DNA of 64,000 bases from Butyriboletus loyo (Eukaryota; Basidiomycota; Agaricomycetes; Boletales; Boletaceae), in the NCBI GenBank assembly GCA_038093515.1, contig JBBPSI010000020.1, positions 62,001-126,000 of the forward strand, given 5' to 3'. A program made the translations under genes and the position numbers. The notes beneath the pieces are model-generated. The model was not told the origin of the DNA and ran no database searches. It saw nothing but the letters and a program-made list of their open reading frames with translations. This document shows positions 44,042 to 55,258 of the stretch, piece by piece. How positions within the stretch are numbered: the first letter of the stretch is position 1; each line of letters begins with the position of its first letter.

Positions 44042-45417
44042 TTATGCCAGCACCCCGCCGAGCCATCCAAGGATCTTGAACAAACCCCACAAACATCCCC
44101 CAGCAATAACCGGTAAACTCAGATTGTCGTCCATGCCACCAAGATCTGGTATCACGTGACCAGTCCCATCAGTCAACACATCATACACACAGCACAGAAC
44201 ACACACCAAGAGCCTCTGCGATGCCGGTCACGAGTCCAGCGAAGACACCAACGGTGAGCAAACCTGTCCATCCCGCAAACATCGGCGGGGACCCGAGTCC
44301 TGTATGAGCAACCCCAATAAAACTCTGTGAAACCCCATATCGCCATGTCCACGTCAACCCGTGCGATCTCATCGGCGCGAGCAACGTCCAGAATCCCGTA
44401 GCAATAGCCGCACCCGTGAGAGTGGCAGCGGCGAATCCTGCCAAACTCTTTCGCGGTGCGAGTGGGAAGATGCCGAAGAGGCGCTTGGGGAGGCGGGGTG
44501 TTCGGTTGCCGTAGAGCCGGCCAAAGGTAGATGCGGCTGTGTCGGCCCAGGAAAGGCTGTTGCGGGTATGGAGCGTTAGCAACGGGGTGAAGCATGGAGA
44601 GCGAGTGGAAGACTACATACATGAGCACAGAGACGACGGCAATGTCGAGGGGGAGAGCGACGAGGACGGCATCGACGCCAAGCATATACCATATGACACC
44701 ATTCGAGGATTTCTGCAAGGACCATCGATGATCAGTGTCAGGGGACCATGTCGGGGCACAAACACGCACCTTTTCGCTATCGCGCATGAAGATGCCGACG
44801 CATTTCTCGAAAGCGTACTCCAATGAAGGGTAACGCAGTCGGAGGATGTCTATGGGTATCAACACAGCCAGTGCGGAGCTGAGCGCAAAGATGACGTGCT
44901 GGGGGTCTCCATTTGAGGCATAGAGGTATATCGTAAAGAAACCTGTCCGCCCCTCCATCAGCCACCGCAGAAGGGACCAGTCACACGCCCACGACTACGT
45001 ACCGATTGACGAATGCAAGGCCTTGCGGGGAACCTCCCAGTCAATCACATTTGCATTCGGCTTGAGAACGCCGTCCGGCGATGGTGTGGTGCCGTTGGGC
45101 GTCGAGTTGGTGCGACCGTGCGTGGACTTGCGTTTGGGTGAAACCGAGGTACGAGTGTCGGCCTCCTCGACGAGTTCTTCGATGGACTCGCCGGCTGCGA
45201 GGCGGATGTTATGCTGAGAATCCTGTTTTGCGGCATGTTTGCGTCTGTGAGACATGCCACGAGGAAGAGGGGCGGGGGAGGGCGTGGCGGACGGGGAGGA
45301 GAACAAGATTTTTGGAGAGGAGGAGCGACGGGGGATGGAAGGTGTGCGGGAGGAGGAGCGTCGTGGCTGGTCATGAGCGAGGCCGAGCGAAAAGGCGTCG
45401 TTGGCGGGGAGGGTCAT
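44042..45417 (-). CDS. DGK1: CTP-dependent diacylglycerol kinase, DGK1 type, about 377 residues
   Basis: Exons 45417-45003, 44942-44770, 44712-44621, 44556-44207 and 44145-44042; 378 codons, phases agree. The N-terminal ~120 residues are a Ser/Pro/Arg-rich, probably cytosolic, disordered region. The membrane domain starts at WEVPRKALHSSIGFFTIYLY, followed by DILRLRYPSLEYAFEKCVG, MRDSEK, NGVIWYMLGVDAVLVALPLD, ILSWADTAASTFGRLYG, RLFGIFPLAPRKSLAGFAAA, and the C-terminal MDDNLSLPVIAGGCLWGLF. This order of motifs is that of the Dgk1/SEC59-CDP-alcohol family enzymes, which phosphorylate diacylglycerol with CTP to make phosphatidate at the ER/nuclear membrane. In yeast it counterbalances the lipin Pah1. 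All core motifs look intact. Confidence 0.85.
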
Positions 45418-46197
45418 GATTGCGCCAGTCCAACTTCAGAACGCGCACTCTCCTTGTTTGGACCCAGCGTGGCTGTGTCAAGATGAACACGCTTAAATAT
45501 TTTAAACATTGAAATTGTCATTTAAAAACATATCGACTCTACGGTGAACCCCGATCCATGAGAATACAGATCAGCGTTGTTTGGTTTCGAGAGACTATCC
45601 ATGTTTCGGAGCATTAAAACGAAGGCCGGGTAGGAAGAAAGAGCCTCGTCAATCGTAGTTATAACTCCGAGAATATCACAGCTTGTTTTGCACTCTCACA
45701 ATTCGCATTCTATGATGGCGTCAACCCAACCTACCAAGAAGACTGACGATACGCACCAAGACAGACTGGACCATTACGGAAAGAATAAATGTACTGATTG
45801 GCAACAGCGTGGTCGTGTTCAAAGAGGAGAATTTTCAGGGAAGAAAATTGTCGACTCGCTGGCACGTGACCTTGTGACCAAACATTTAGTGCTAACTCGA
45901 ATGTTACACTGACTGGAAGTGCCATGCACCGAATCAATTGGGCAGAGTTCAACATTCGCCATCTGGACACAGACCGCCTGCACTTTGTTCCGGTGCCGTA
46001 CTCCATTCATCGTGTCCATCTTTGCGAACCGAGTATGATCCCCGCGTCCGGGAATACGTATGTACTCCAACACGAGGCTCGAATAAAGCGAACAAGATCC
46101 CTTCGGCACCCCCCGACCTTGGGCTATAAAACACGCCTTGAACTCGACCACCGATCTACCCATCGCCTTGCTCTGACCTGATTTCGTTCCTATCATC
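45418..46197. other. divergent promoter region between DGK1 and guanine deaminase
   Basis: About 780 bp between the two start codons. It holds a short plus-strand frame from about 45714 (MMASTQPTKKTDDTHQDRLD) that is probably not coding. A TATAAAA string lies at 46125, about 70 bp before the deaminase ATG. Confidence 0.45.
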
Positions 46198-48272
46198 ATG
46201 ATCACCCTCTACTTTGGTCCAGTCGTCAATCCGCAAACGTTGACACGCTATGACGCGCTCCCCCGGTGCTTGATCGCCGTCGGGTCAGACGGTAATATCA
46301 TCTGGATCGAGGAGGATGTCGATGTATCTGTCCTCCACCAAATCATTTCCCTCCGCGGGTTGAACGACGGCGAGTACACCCTCGTAGAATTGAACGCAAG
46401 CGCAGGGGAGTTCATCATGCCCGGCTTGATCGATACACACGTCGTACGTTGGTCCACGCTCGTCGCACGCACACTGAACACTGAGGATGATCCATCCATC
46501 CACCTCCTACAGCACGCGTGCCAGTTCCCCAACTTGGGCATGTACGTATCGCCAATGCACATTTTGTCCTTCGGACGCGCTAACAGTATCATCCGTCATC
46601 ATCATCAGTGGCGGTGACTCCGAACTCCTCGACTGGCTCCTCAAATATGTTTTCCCCACAGAATCCAAGTTTGAAAACAAGGCGTATGCTGAGCGCGCGT
46701 ACAACGATGTCATTAATCGCTCCATCGCATCCGGGGTACGTGGTCGTGTACGCGCTGCGGCGATACAGAGCTCATGATCGACAGACGACGACGAGCTGCT
46801 ACTACGGTAGCTTACACCTCGATGCAACCATCATCCTCGCGGACATTGTCCACAAGAAAGGTAGTCTCGCATACTTCACACATGCCATCCTGCTAAAAAA
46901 AGAGTCGCTTTAGGCCAACGGGCGTTCGTCGGTGTGCGTATTCCCCATCACCAACTCGGTGTTCAATCACGCTCACGTACGGGTCCCCCTGACAGAAATG
47001 CAACATGGATTGGAATTGTCCCGGTTACTACATTGAAAAGACGCCGGAAGCCTCCCTCCAGGACACCATCACACTCATGAAGCACATCCAAGACTTGCCC
47101 CTCTCACACGCCAACGAACCGCTTGTCCATCCCATCATCACCCCCCGTTTCGCCCTGTCCTGCAGCGAACAGCTCCTCACTGACCTCGGCAAGCTCGCTG
47201 CGTCCTTGCCCCATGTCTCTATTCAGACCCACATCTCGGAAAACCGAAGGGAGGTAGAGGACGCACTCAGACGCTTCGACGCCGAGTCCTACGCGGAGAT
47301 ATACGACCGGTTCGGACTCCTGCGGCACAACACGATCCTCGGACACGGAGTGTGGTTGACGGAGAAGGAGATGGAGCTGATCGCAAAGCAGGGTGCGGGC
47401 GTGGCGCATTGTCCCACAAGCAACTTTTATTTGAGCAGCGGGATGGCCAAGGTCGGGTTGTTGTTGGATCACGGCGTCAAGGTATGGCATGCCTGTCCCC
47501 TCCCGTTTCGGGAGGCAGTTTTTGGTGTAGTTGATTCGCTGATAATCATCGTCGTTCTCCTTCCGGTTTTCTTCCTTAGGTCGGCCTTGGCACGGATGTA
47601 GGCGGTGGGTATAATCCATCGATCTTGTACACGATTCAGATGGCAAGCACGGCATCGAAGATGGTCTCCGTCCAAGCGGAACTGGATGAAGAGCATCGTC
47701 AGCGCAGGCGCGAGCACTGCGGGCATCGCAAGCATCGCAAACACGGTAGACATGGTAGACACGGCAAACACGGCGGGCACACACACGACCGCTCCGACTT
47801 GTCCTCCGATTCAGATTCGGATTCGCAGGCAGAGGCAGAGGCAGAGGCAGCGTGCCACCGTGAACACCACAAGCACCACGAACATGGCGAGCACCACGGC
47901 CACCAGCACGGCCATCAGCACCGACACACCCCCACCAAAGGACCGTTCACCGACAAAAAACTCGAGGTGGCGACGCTCCTGTACCTCGCGACCCTGGGCG
48001 GCGCCTCGCTCTGTTGCCTCCAAGACCGCATCGGATCCTTTGCGGTCGGCAAAGCGTTCGACGCGCTCCACGTCAGTCTTGATAACGCGACGGGAAACCC
48101 GGCTGTGTGGGGCGAGGGGGTGGACGAGCACGAGATGCAGAGGACGGAGGACAACGTGAGGCGGTGGTTGGAGCGGTTTTTGTTTGGTGGGGATAATCGC
48201 AATGTGAGGCGGGTCTTTGTGCAGGGGGTTGTCGTTGGGGGGGAGGATGCGAATGCGTCGCATCGAGAGTGA
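46198..48272 (+). CDS. guanine deaminase with a histidine-rich insertion, seven exons, about 558 residues
   Basis: Exons 46198-46443, 46513-46541, 46609-46735, 46785-46860, 46914-46933, 46996-47481 and 47580-48272; 559 codons with consistent phases. Amidohydrolase-superfamily metal ligands are all present: PGLIDTHVHA (H81, H83, split by an intron), QTHISE (H245), ILGHGV (H283) and GLGTDVGGG (D334). Guanine-deaminase blocks include RAFVGKCNMD, AHCPTSNFYLSSG and ATLLYLATLGGASLC. It hydrolyses guanine to xanthine and ammonia with one zinc in the cytosol. Odd: residues ~367-444 are an insertion with 23 His, plus acidic repeats (SDSDSDS, AEAEAEAA), not part of the usual ~470-residue enzyme. It looks like a metal-binding appendage. 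First gene of the tandem unit; decayed copies at 55259 and 61337. Confidence 0.87.
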
Positions 48273-48439
48273 ACGCGAAAACTCGAAACAGAGAGGGTTG
48301 GTTGGTTGTAGGAGCGTTGCTAACGAACGATGTACAGTTATGATTGTCGTCCACTTGTTGTATAGGATGTCATTGCTGTACTGCGAAGATGAAAGCAGCG
48401 TTGGTCGAAAGGAACCGGTAGATCTTTCTGTTATTGTTC
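48273..48439. other. 3' flank of guanine deaminase, duplicated
   Basis: Closely matches 56250-56340 and 61500-61690, showing that the duplication unit extends through the 3' UTR. Confidence 0.5.
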
Positions 48440-49200
48440 GGAACGATCCCTGATGGCTTCCATGATGTGCTTCATCTTCTGGTTCTGGCATGCGAGCAGC
48501 GGGGACACACCCAAAAGCGGGAACTCGGAAGGTGCAGATATCTATGATGTGGAACACCGACGAATGTCTAACCAAACGCGAGAGTGAGAAGCTATAGCTC
48601 ATGTGCCGCTCGGAAACGCGCGGCAAGTGGGATATGGGTCGTGTCTCTCCCTCCCCGCTTCACAAACTGTAGGTCGTATCCTCGAAAACATGCGTCCCTA
48701 AATGTCCCGTTGTCCGTTTCCGTTTCTTCTCTGCCTTTAGTCGCTTGGAGAACCTTGTACTTCAAAGTGCTCAGAACCTCGCCGCTGCCACTGGGAGGGA
48801 GTGATTTATACGTCCCAGATCTGGGTCGTAGCCTTAGTACATACCGTGCTCGCTGCCAAGCGCGATCACTGGCGAGGAAACCCCTCTGTGAGTCTGACGC
48901 AGGTCAACCAGCCATGTGCATGATGGATTGATCGTAGATGTAATACTAGCTGGAGATCAATGAGAACGTCACATCATGTCATGCCTGATCTACTCACTTC
49001 ACGCATCTGCCGTCCTTGCCAATGCATGTCCATGTCCACGAGCTTCGTGTCTGAATGTAGACAGAACGCGCTTGATGTTAGGCTCCTCTAACGTCTCGCA
49101 AGCAACCCAGGGGACAGATTCATGGATGCACTCGAGGCCTTGATGAGCTATCTGTACTAGGCTCTACTCCGCGTAGGGTGTGCGATCGTAAGTTGCACAG
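48440..49200 (-). pseudogene. unrecognised minus-strand gene relic, unit 1
   Basis: Near 49070-49160 the minus strand reads HQGLECIHESVPWVACETLE, equal to the frame conserved in units 2 and 3. Upstream-type blocks (LRQTHRGVSSPVIALG near 48890) also recur. Part of the leading exon seen in unit 2 is missing here. I do not recognise the protein; it may be multi-exon and broken in all three units. Confidence 0.4.
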
Positions 49201-49494
49201 TAAGACCGCGTTCAATGTCCACTGATTGGCTGGTCAATGCAACGATCGATGAGGTCGCCTAGCTGGAATAAGAATAAGCGCCAAAGACACGAGGCGGCTA
49301 GTGCGCGACGGAAAAGGGAGAAACGTGTTTCATGAATCTAACTCTCTCCATATCACCACTCGACTTCAACACCTTGTCTCTTGATTCTGCAAAACCTACT
49401 GATATATACCATTCGCAAGGATATCGTCAACGCAAGACAGTGCGTAGCAGTCCTCAGGAGTGACTGTACAATGCTGACAATTCAGCAAGAAAAT

Positions 49495-51606
49495 ATGATA
49501 GTGCTTGATGGCGGCGACGAGCTTGGTGATGTGTGGGCACTGGCTTTCCACCCTGATGGAATACATTTATTGAGCGGGAGTGCCAATGGGATTCGACGAT
49601 GGCGAGTTGCAGATGGTAAACAGGTGGGAAAGCAGGAAATGGACTTGACTGGCGCTGTTTCTGTATCAAAGGACCACAAATGGGTGGTGAGCGGGACTCA
49701 GCGCAAGGGAGCAAGTGTATGGGACGCCGAAATCCAAGAAAAGGCCCTTCATGTGGAGGATACAAAGTGGGTGGTGACTGTTGACATCTCGTCCGACAGT
49801 ACCACGTTTGCCACCGGTACTGCCGGCGAAGCTGGTCACAGTACAGCAAACATCTGGAACATCACCACTGGGAAGAGATTGGTTGGCCCACTGCAACATG
49901 ACAGTAACATTGCAGGAATTAAATTCTCCCCAAGTGGTGAACAAATTGCCACTGCCTGCCTGGACTCTCGGGTTCGCATATTCGACAGTCGAAATGGTGA
50001 CCAACTCATCACTATCGAGGCCACCATGAGATGCGAATTCATCTCAGCCACTCCTGGGCCCCTTACATGGTCGAATGATGGGGCGCAAGTTCTTGTTGCC
50101 TCTCGTGATAATAAAATTGTGGCTTTCGATCCAGCTACTGGGTTTCAACTGACCGAGTCAGAGAAGGTTGAAGGAGACAAATACAGTGGGAGGCTTGCTC
50201 TAGCTGCCAATAGGAAGTTCCTCGCTACCTTTGCAGCAAGCACCATCTTGTTCTGGGACACTTCAACACTTGCTCGGATTGGCCCAGCCATCGAGGACAG
50301 TCGAGAAATATACTCAATTGCTCTCTCCACAGACTGCGACTATGTTGCCACTGGAGCAGATGATGGGAAAATCATGATTCGCAATCTCGGCGGTATCCTT
50401 CCAGACTCATACGGTCCATTTCACGCAAGTGTTTACACATCTATGATGTTGACATGTTGGATAACGTACACATCGTTATTCCTCTATTTTAGGCACCTAC
50501 CGAAGAAGAAGCTGGTGGCCCCCAGCAACTGACAACACCAAGTCCGCCCGAGCCGGAGAGCCATGGCAAAACTAGAGATAATGATCTGCTCGAGGTACGT
50601 GTTGTCACTTTCCTTTTCGAAGCTGGTTTTCATCACAGCATAAGGCCGAGGTGCTGACCAGTGCGCCTGAAGCCCTGTTCGATTTTGATGAGGTCTGTGC
50701 TCATTTTACTGTACACTCGCTTTCGTGTTGACGCCACTGCAGGCACCGTCTGCTGCATCCTCTATCCATCATCATCAGGGTGCGTCAGGTTCGTCCCAAG
50801 CCATGTCACCCCCGCTAGACCTCCTGATTGTATCCTCCCTTGTCCAGACGAACACCGCGATACTCCCGAGTCGTCTGGGGCCATCCGGGTGGTGAAAACT
50901 TGGCTGCAGGCAGTCATCAGGAGGGGTGACAGGAGCAACAGTTCGCATCATCCAGATCGCCCTTCCAGTGTGCCCCGTCGACCCGCCAACTCCCCATCCC
51001 GATCCAACTCACCGGCGAGAGTGAATACTGCAAACCTGGGGCCTTCGTGGATGGCTGCAGCTAAGCGTAAGCCGGTGTGTATTCTCTTCTTCAGTAGACG
51101 AACTGTGTACCATGTGTCTGACGAACCATGTCAGCGAACGGTCGCATCAAGAATCCAACTCATAAAACCAGCCAAAGAGGTTCGTCGGTTACTTAGTCCG
51201 TTTGTCGGCGTTGATGTTTATCCCGAGTCAGCCTAAAAAGGGTACCAAGGCTGCTGAGGCGAGCCATTCGAACCAGGATGCTTCCACTAGCGAACAAAGT
51301 CCTGGAGATCCAAGGACAGCGGTCCCCGTATGGCTTTGTCGTGGCGACAATTCACGTCGAGACAGCTCACGTTTTATTAGGTACAGCAAGCAAATGATGC
51401 ATCTCAACCCTCGGTCGTGCGAGCGGGCGTCCATGTCATGGTGCGCGTTCACCCTGTCTATTAACATTGATTGCTCGGCTCACAGCGGAATACAGCAGGA
51501 AGAAGCAGGTGACACTATGGTTGCGATCGCATTCAAGTTACCCACATGGTTGTTCTGCCGGTGCTCGTGCTGCCGGGCGTCAGTCAGCGAAGATGGGACG
51601 CATTGA
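49495..51606 (+). CDS. WD40-repeat protein, unit 1, multi-exon
   Basis: ATG chosen at 49495 (MIVLDGGDELGDVW) because it is shared by three paralogs; the frame is open further upstream in this copy. First exon 49495-50424 encodes about six WD40 blades (VWALAFHPDGIHLLSGSANG with RRWRVADG; KWVVSGTQRKGASVWD; GIKFSPSGEQIATACLDSRV with RIFDSRNG; ALAANRKFLATFAASTILFW; IALSTDCDYVATGADDGKI). Further exons: 50493-50594 (APTEEEAGGPQQ), 50639-50692 (HKAEVLTSAPEALFDFDE), 50743-50779, then from 50849 a Ser/Arg-rich region (DRSNSSHHPDRPSSVPRRP) and a tail (KKGTKAAEASHSNQ) ending at 51606; the last joins are uncertain. WD40 propellers are protein-binding platforms. The partner is unknown. The first donor is GC instead of GT. 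Confidence 0.7.
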
Positions 51607-52346
51607 TCGATGTATGCATGCATGCGACGTTGATGCACGAGCTTGGTCATTTATTACGCCGTTCTCCGCGCGTGGGGTGAACTCGAAGCTGTTACGAGTA
51701 GATATCATTGTTCATATGGGAAGCAAACTTATACCCAGCTTGTCGCTCATAATTGAAGCGGAAGCCAACGTCGTCGTCCATCATCTCAATTCGATGTTCC
51801 TGTCCGACGCTGTGATGGCTCCGCTCATCCGATTCCGATTTCGCACTGCACAACCCATACCTCGACACAAGTGAGCAATGCAGAGTGAACATGGGACAAC
51901 CAGAATACGTGAGTATTAGCGCGCACAAAGAACATAGGTATATTGGTACTGATTATAGCTGGAGCGAGTGAACGAGAGATGCAGCATTGCGAGACAGTAA
52001 GTTATCCCATAACAGACCCAATTACAACAAACCACCAATCTCGACCAGTATGGATGGAGGCGCAACGCATTCATCATGGACGAATGGACGTCGACACGAC
52101 GCGCCTTTGGGCTAATCTGACATTCCCGTCCAACGTCCACACAGAGTCGGATCTTCAGTCCTCGCGAAAAAAACGTGAATTATAAATCAATGCATTCGTC
52201 ATTAATAGTTGGTAGATGTGCGTGTGATCAGATTAATCCATAAATGAAGGGAAAGAAAAAACAGTCGACGCCCCACACCTGTGGTCCCCATGATCTATGA
52301 TTGATTTTTGATGCATGGTCCCTATAATAATATCCCCTACCCATTC
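51607..52346. other. spacer of the tandem unit, almost identical to 59613-60342
   Basis: Hundreds of bases agree with only scattered changes (for example around CGATGTATGCATGCATGCGA and TTCTCCGCGCGTGGGGTGAA). No coding frame is clearly favoured by the substitutions. Evidence of recent duplication. Confidence 0.6.
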
Positions 52347-52894
52347 CTATTGCTCGCGCCACATACGTAGACGCCTTCGGCGGTCATGACGGCCGCGTGC
52401 CCGCCGAGTGTCAACATGGTTGCCCGCTGATGTCGCGCTTGCTGTGAACCCAGTATGGGTGCGGTAGAGGGCACGGGTGGATCCGGAGGACGAGGCGTGT
52501 GTGGACCAGAAAGAGTCGTAGGTCAGTGCGGTGAGGGCGATGGACGTGGGTGTGGGTGTAATGGATATGGGCGCAGTAGAGGCAGCGGTAGAGGCGGGGA
52601 TGGGCAGTTGGGAAGGGACGGCGAGGTTATGTAGCACGGAGGCGGCGTGGGCGGTGGGGACGGCATAGATAGGCGTTGACGTGCCAAACGGGGGTTGAGG
52701 AGCGTACGCGGGAAAGGCAAAGCCAGGCTGTGGATAGCTCGTGGGCGGCTGAGCGAGTTCGGCGTGTGGCGCGAAAGCGCCGGGGATGGGGATGGCGACG
52801 ATGGACTGAGAGGCGGGTGGGGATGTCGACGTCGACGTCGATTGGGGGACGGCAGAGAGAGTCGTAGGTGAGTGCGGTGGGTGCGATGGGGGTT

Positions 52895-52947
<53 letters not shown>

Positions 52948-53013
52948 GGTGGATACGGGCGCAGTAGAGGCAGCGGTGGAGGTGGGAATGGGCAGTTTGG
53001 AAGGGGCAGCGAG
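52347..53013 (-). pseudogene. proline-rich ORF, decayed copy (unit 1)
   Basis: Shares YPQPGFAFPAYAPQPPFGTS and THTGFTASATSAGN with the fuller copy at 60343-61335. The 3' end is frameshifted after SAGN (HVDTRRARGR instead of VAMLTPGG). The 5' part is replaced by an out-of-frame internal duplication with a hexanucleotide expansion, and then by UDP-glucose dehydrogenase sequence. Confidence 0.65.
52895..52942 (+). repeat. GGTGTC hexanucleotide repeat, eight units
   Basis: Perfect tandem units that encode His-Arg on the minus strand and Gly-Val on the plus strand. Absent from the paralogous stretch near 60560, so it expanded after duplication. Confidence 0.9.
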
Positions 53014-53402
53014 GTTAGGTCCGCAGCAAAACCGGTTCCAGTGCCCGTCTTCCTGGTGGGAGCGTTGACGCTGACAAAATAAGTTCGGCCTCTCGAATAC
53101 TGCTGTCGAAATCTGTATAGAAAAGAAGAGGTTGCGACCGGCGACCGCAAGCTTGACGAATATCTTCTAGACCAGGCTCGTAAATTGGCAGCTCGTCGTC
53201 CGGGCTATTCCAGGCATCAATCCGACACTGGTTCAAATCTATAATAGTGACCTGAATTGGGGACATTTGAGACCTATGACGGAGCAAGTGAGACCACCTA
53301 GTAGAATGCTACAAAAGAGTTATCTCGTATAGCATCCTCGCCAGACAACCAGCACAGACCGACATAACCAGCGCCAACTACGAGCAGGTGGTCAGCATTC
53401 CC
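53014..53402 (-). pseudogene. UDP-glucose 6-dehydrogenase 5' fragment
   Basis: In order on the minus strand: LLVVGAGYVG (Rossmann GxGxxG), an exon reading IQVTIIDLNQCRIDAWNS and ELPIYEPGLEDIRQA, then FYTDFDSSIREAELI, then VSVNAPTRKTGTGTGFAADL. These are the N-terminal NAD-binding blocks of UDP-glucose dehydrogenase (UDP-glucose to UDP-glucuronate). Everything after FAADL is missing, and the sequence runs into proline-rich repeat DNA. A one-gene fragment captured at the duplication junction. Confidence 0.82.
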
Positions 53403-53475
53403 GTTCTGTGCACAAAGGGACTCGGTTGTCGCTTCGGGACCAGCCTTTTCTGTCTTCAAGCGCTAGATTTCCTAG

Positions 53476-54518
53476 TCAGCAAAAACCTGCAGCAGTCAAT
53501 AAAATGTTTATCATCAGAAACCGTCTCATACAGCGAGATTTCGATACAAATTCACTCACACTGTTAACATGGGGTGAGGGAATGGTGCCATGGAGACTGC
53601 AAAGCGTGATTGTCCCGTGGCGGGCTATCGCAAGGTCACAGTTTGCCGAGATGATCATGCCTACGACACTACTTGAATGGTGGAAGACAGACGCGATCTG
53701 CTTATGCGTTGTAGTGTCCCAGAATGAGACCGATGACATGGCGGAGGCTGCGGTGAACGTGCTGTTGCTCGCCAGGGCGATACGGCCGAGCTGCTTGTTG
53801 CTGTGGATGGGCCATTGAGAGTGCATCGTCCAGGTGGACGCGTCGAGACAAATGATGTTTCTGTCGCAAGATATCGCTGGTCCAAGCAAGGCATTAGTTC
53901 AACAGTGAGTCAACTTTAATTGGGGCATCGACAAGGAGGCGGCCGTTCTGACTGTCGCAGATCTGAACGGAGTCGTAATACGCGGCAGCGGCAATGAGGC
54001 GTCTGTCGGGCGAGAATTTGGCGACAGTGACAATGTGGTTGTCCGAGCAGTCGCTGACTAGTCGACGGCGACCAGCGAGCGACGTTCCACCGCAGACACC
54101 GCCCTCTTGTGTCCCCGGAACGCAGTCAGTTTTTCGTGGCTCTTCGCGTTCCACACCGTCACCCGGCCACTGTACGTCCCACTCACGAGCCACTTTCCAT
54201 CTCGCGACACTGCAATGTCATAAACAGAACTTCCTGCATCCATTGGCGTCCCCGCTTAGTCTGGTGACCAGACCGTATAGTACTGCAATGAGCAAATCGT
54301 CAATACGGTCTGGTCACCAGACTATTCCCCACCTCCGCGCCGTCTTCCATTCGCCAACGTCCAATCTCTCTGTCCCCAATACCGCCCACGATGTGCTTCC
54401 AAACGAGGAAGGCGACCGAGTACATGCTGTCTAGAGCTTCGGTTTTGATGGGTTTTGCCTGCTGTTGAACGGTGCTGGCGGGGGGACTGTTTGCCCTCGC
54501 CAACTCTTGGGTCTCCAT
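53476..54518 (-). pseudogene. WD40 pseudogene of a second family
   Basis: Minus-strand blocks: KPIKTEALDSMYSVAFLVWK, RWRMEDGAEVG, then MDAGSSVYDIAVSRDGKWLV, GRVTVWNAKSHEKLTAFRGH, a frameshifted region (VAKFSPDRRLIAAAAYYDSV), and ALASNSTFTAASAMSSVSFW with DTTTHKQIASVFHHSSSVVG. The first blade's expected GH.. DGKHIVSG has degraded. Frames change at least three times, and a 68-bp hairpin insertion lies between the first and second blades. It belongs to a widespread Agaricomycete WD40 family distinct from the three plus-strand genes. Confidence 0.75.
54257..54324. mobile_element. 68-bp perfect hairpin inserted in the WD40 pseudogene
   Basis: AGTCTGGTGACCAGACCGTA at 54258 (plus a final T) and its exact reverse complement at 54303-54323 form 21-bp perfect arms separated by 24 nt. 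The arms are themselves partly palindromic (GGTGACC). It is flanked by T and A, compatible with a TA target. It may be a miniature inverted-repeat element. Confidence 0.7.
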
Positions 54519-55258
54519 ATCAATATCACACTCTCGAATGTCTCGGCGATGTGCTCACCATTCATTGACCTCTCCAAGACATGTCACTGAGCGACACGGT
54601 ACGCTTTTGTCGCCTGCTTTACAGGTGCCTCCTTATCGATATGTATCACTTATAATCATCTCTCGGCGCTGATTCTCGCCCCAATCCACACTACCCAAAT
54701 TTCTGCAAGGATTTTACTGTTGCTACTCATCGCTCACAGTAGCTAACATGCGCACCGCACCGCACCATCTGGACCTTTATTTCTGTCACTCATCACCTCT
54801 CCATGTTTGCGTGCGCAGTCCCTTATCACGTCGTATTGTCCTTTCTCCTTTCTCCTTTGCCACCACCAGTTTTGTGTCCTTATCTACGAATTGACAGCAA
54901 ATTGTCCCCACCGTACTACTGTCTCAGATGTTCTTGCCGCCGTCGACTCTTTTCCTCTTCCTCTTCAACTTTCTAAATCTTGTCATTAGTCTTGTCGTCT
55001 TGATTATCCTCTTTCCCTCGAGCTCGCCATCAGCCTTCATTCATGGTCCAGCCCGAGCCGCGACCCACAAGTCAGCACTCGACAACCGCGACAGGGCTTC
55101 TTTTGTCGCTCCCCCCTTTGTTCGTCTTTCCCTATATCTTTGGTGCATGGTGGATTTCCGCTCAACACTGAGTTGTAGGCCGGCTGCCTTGTCCATGGTA
55201 GGAAGTTGCGTCTGAATCCCTTTTCGGGTTGTCTTGCACGACGACTGTTCATTTCGTT
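54519..55258. other. spacer before the second guanine deaminase copy
   Basis: Pyrimidine-rich stretches near 54835-54870 and 54945-54970. No gene is supported. Confidence 0.3.

Noticed and set aside
52868..53068. Plus-strand Gly-Val repeat protein
   Set aside because: Product of the GGTGTC hexanucleotide run read on the wrong strand.
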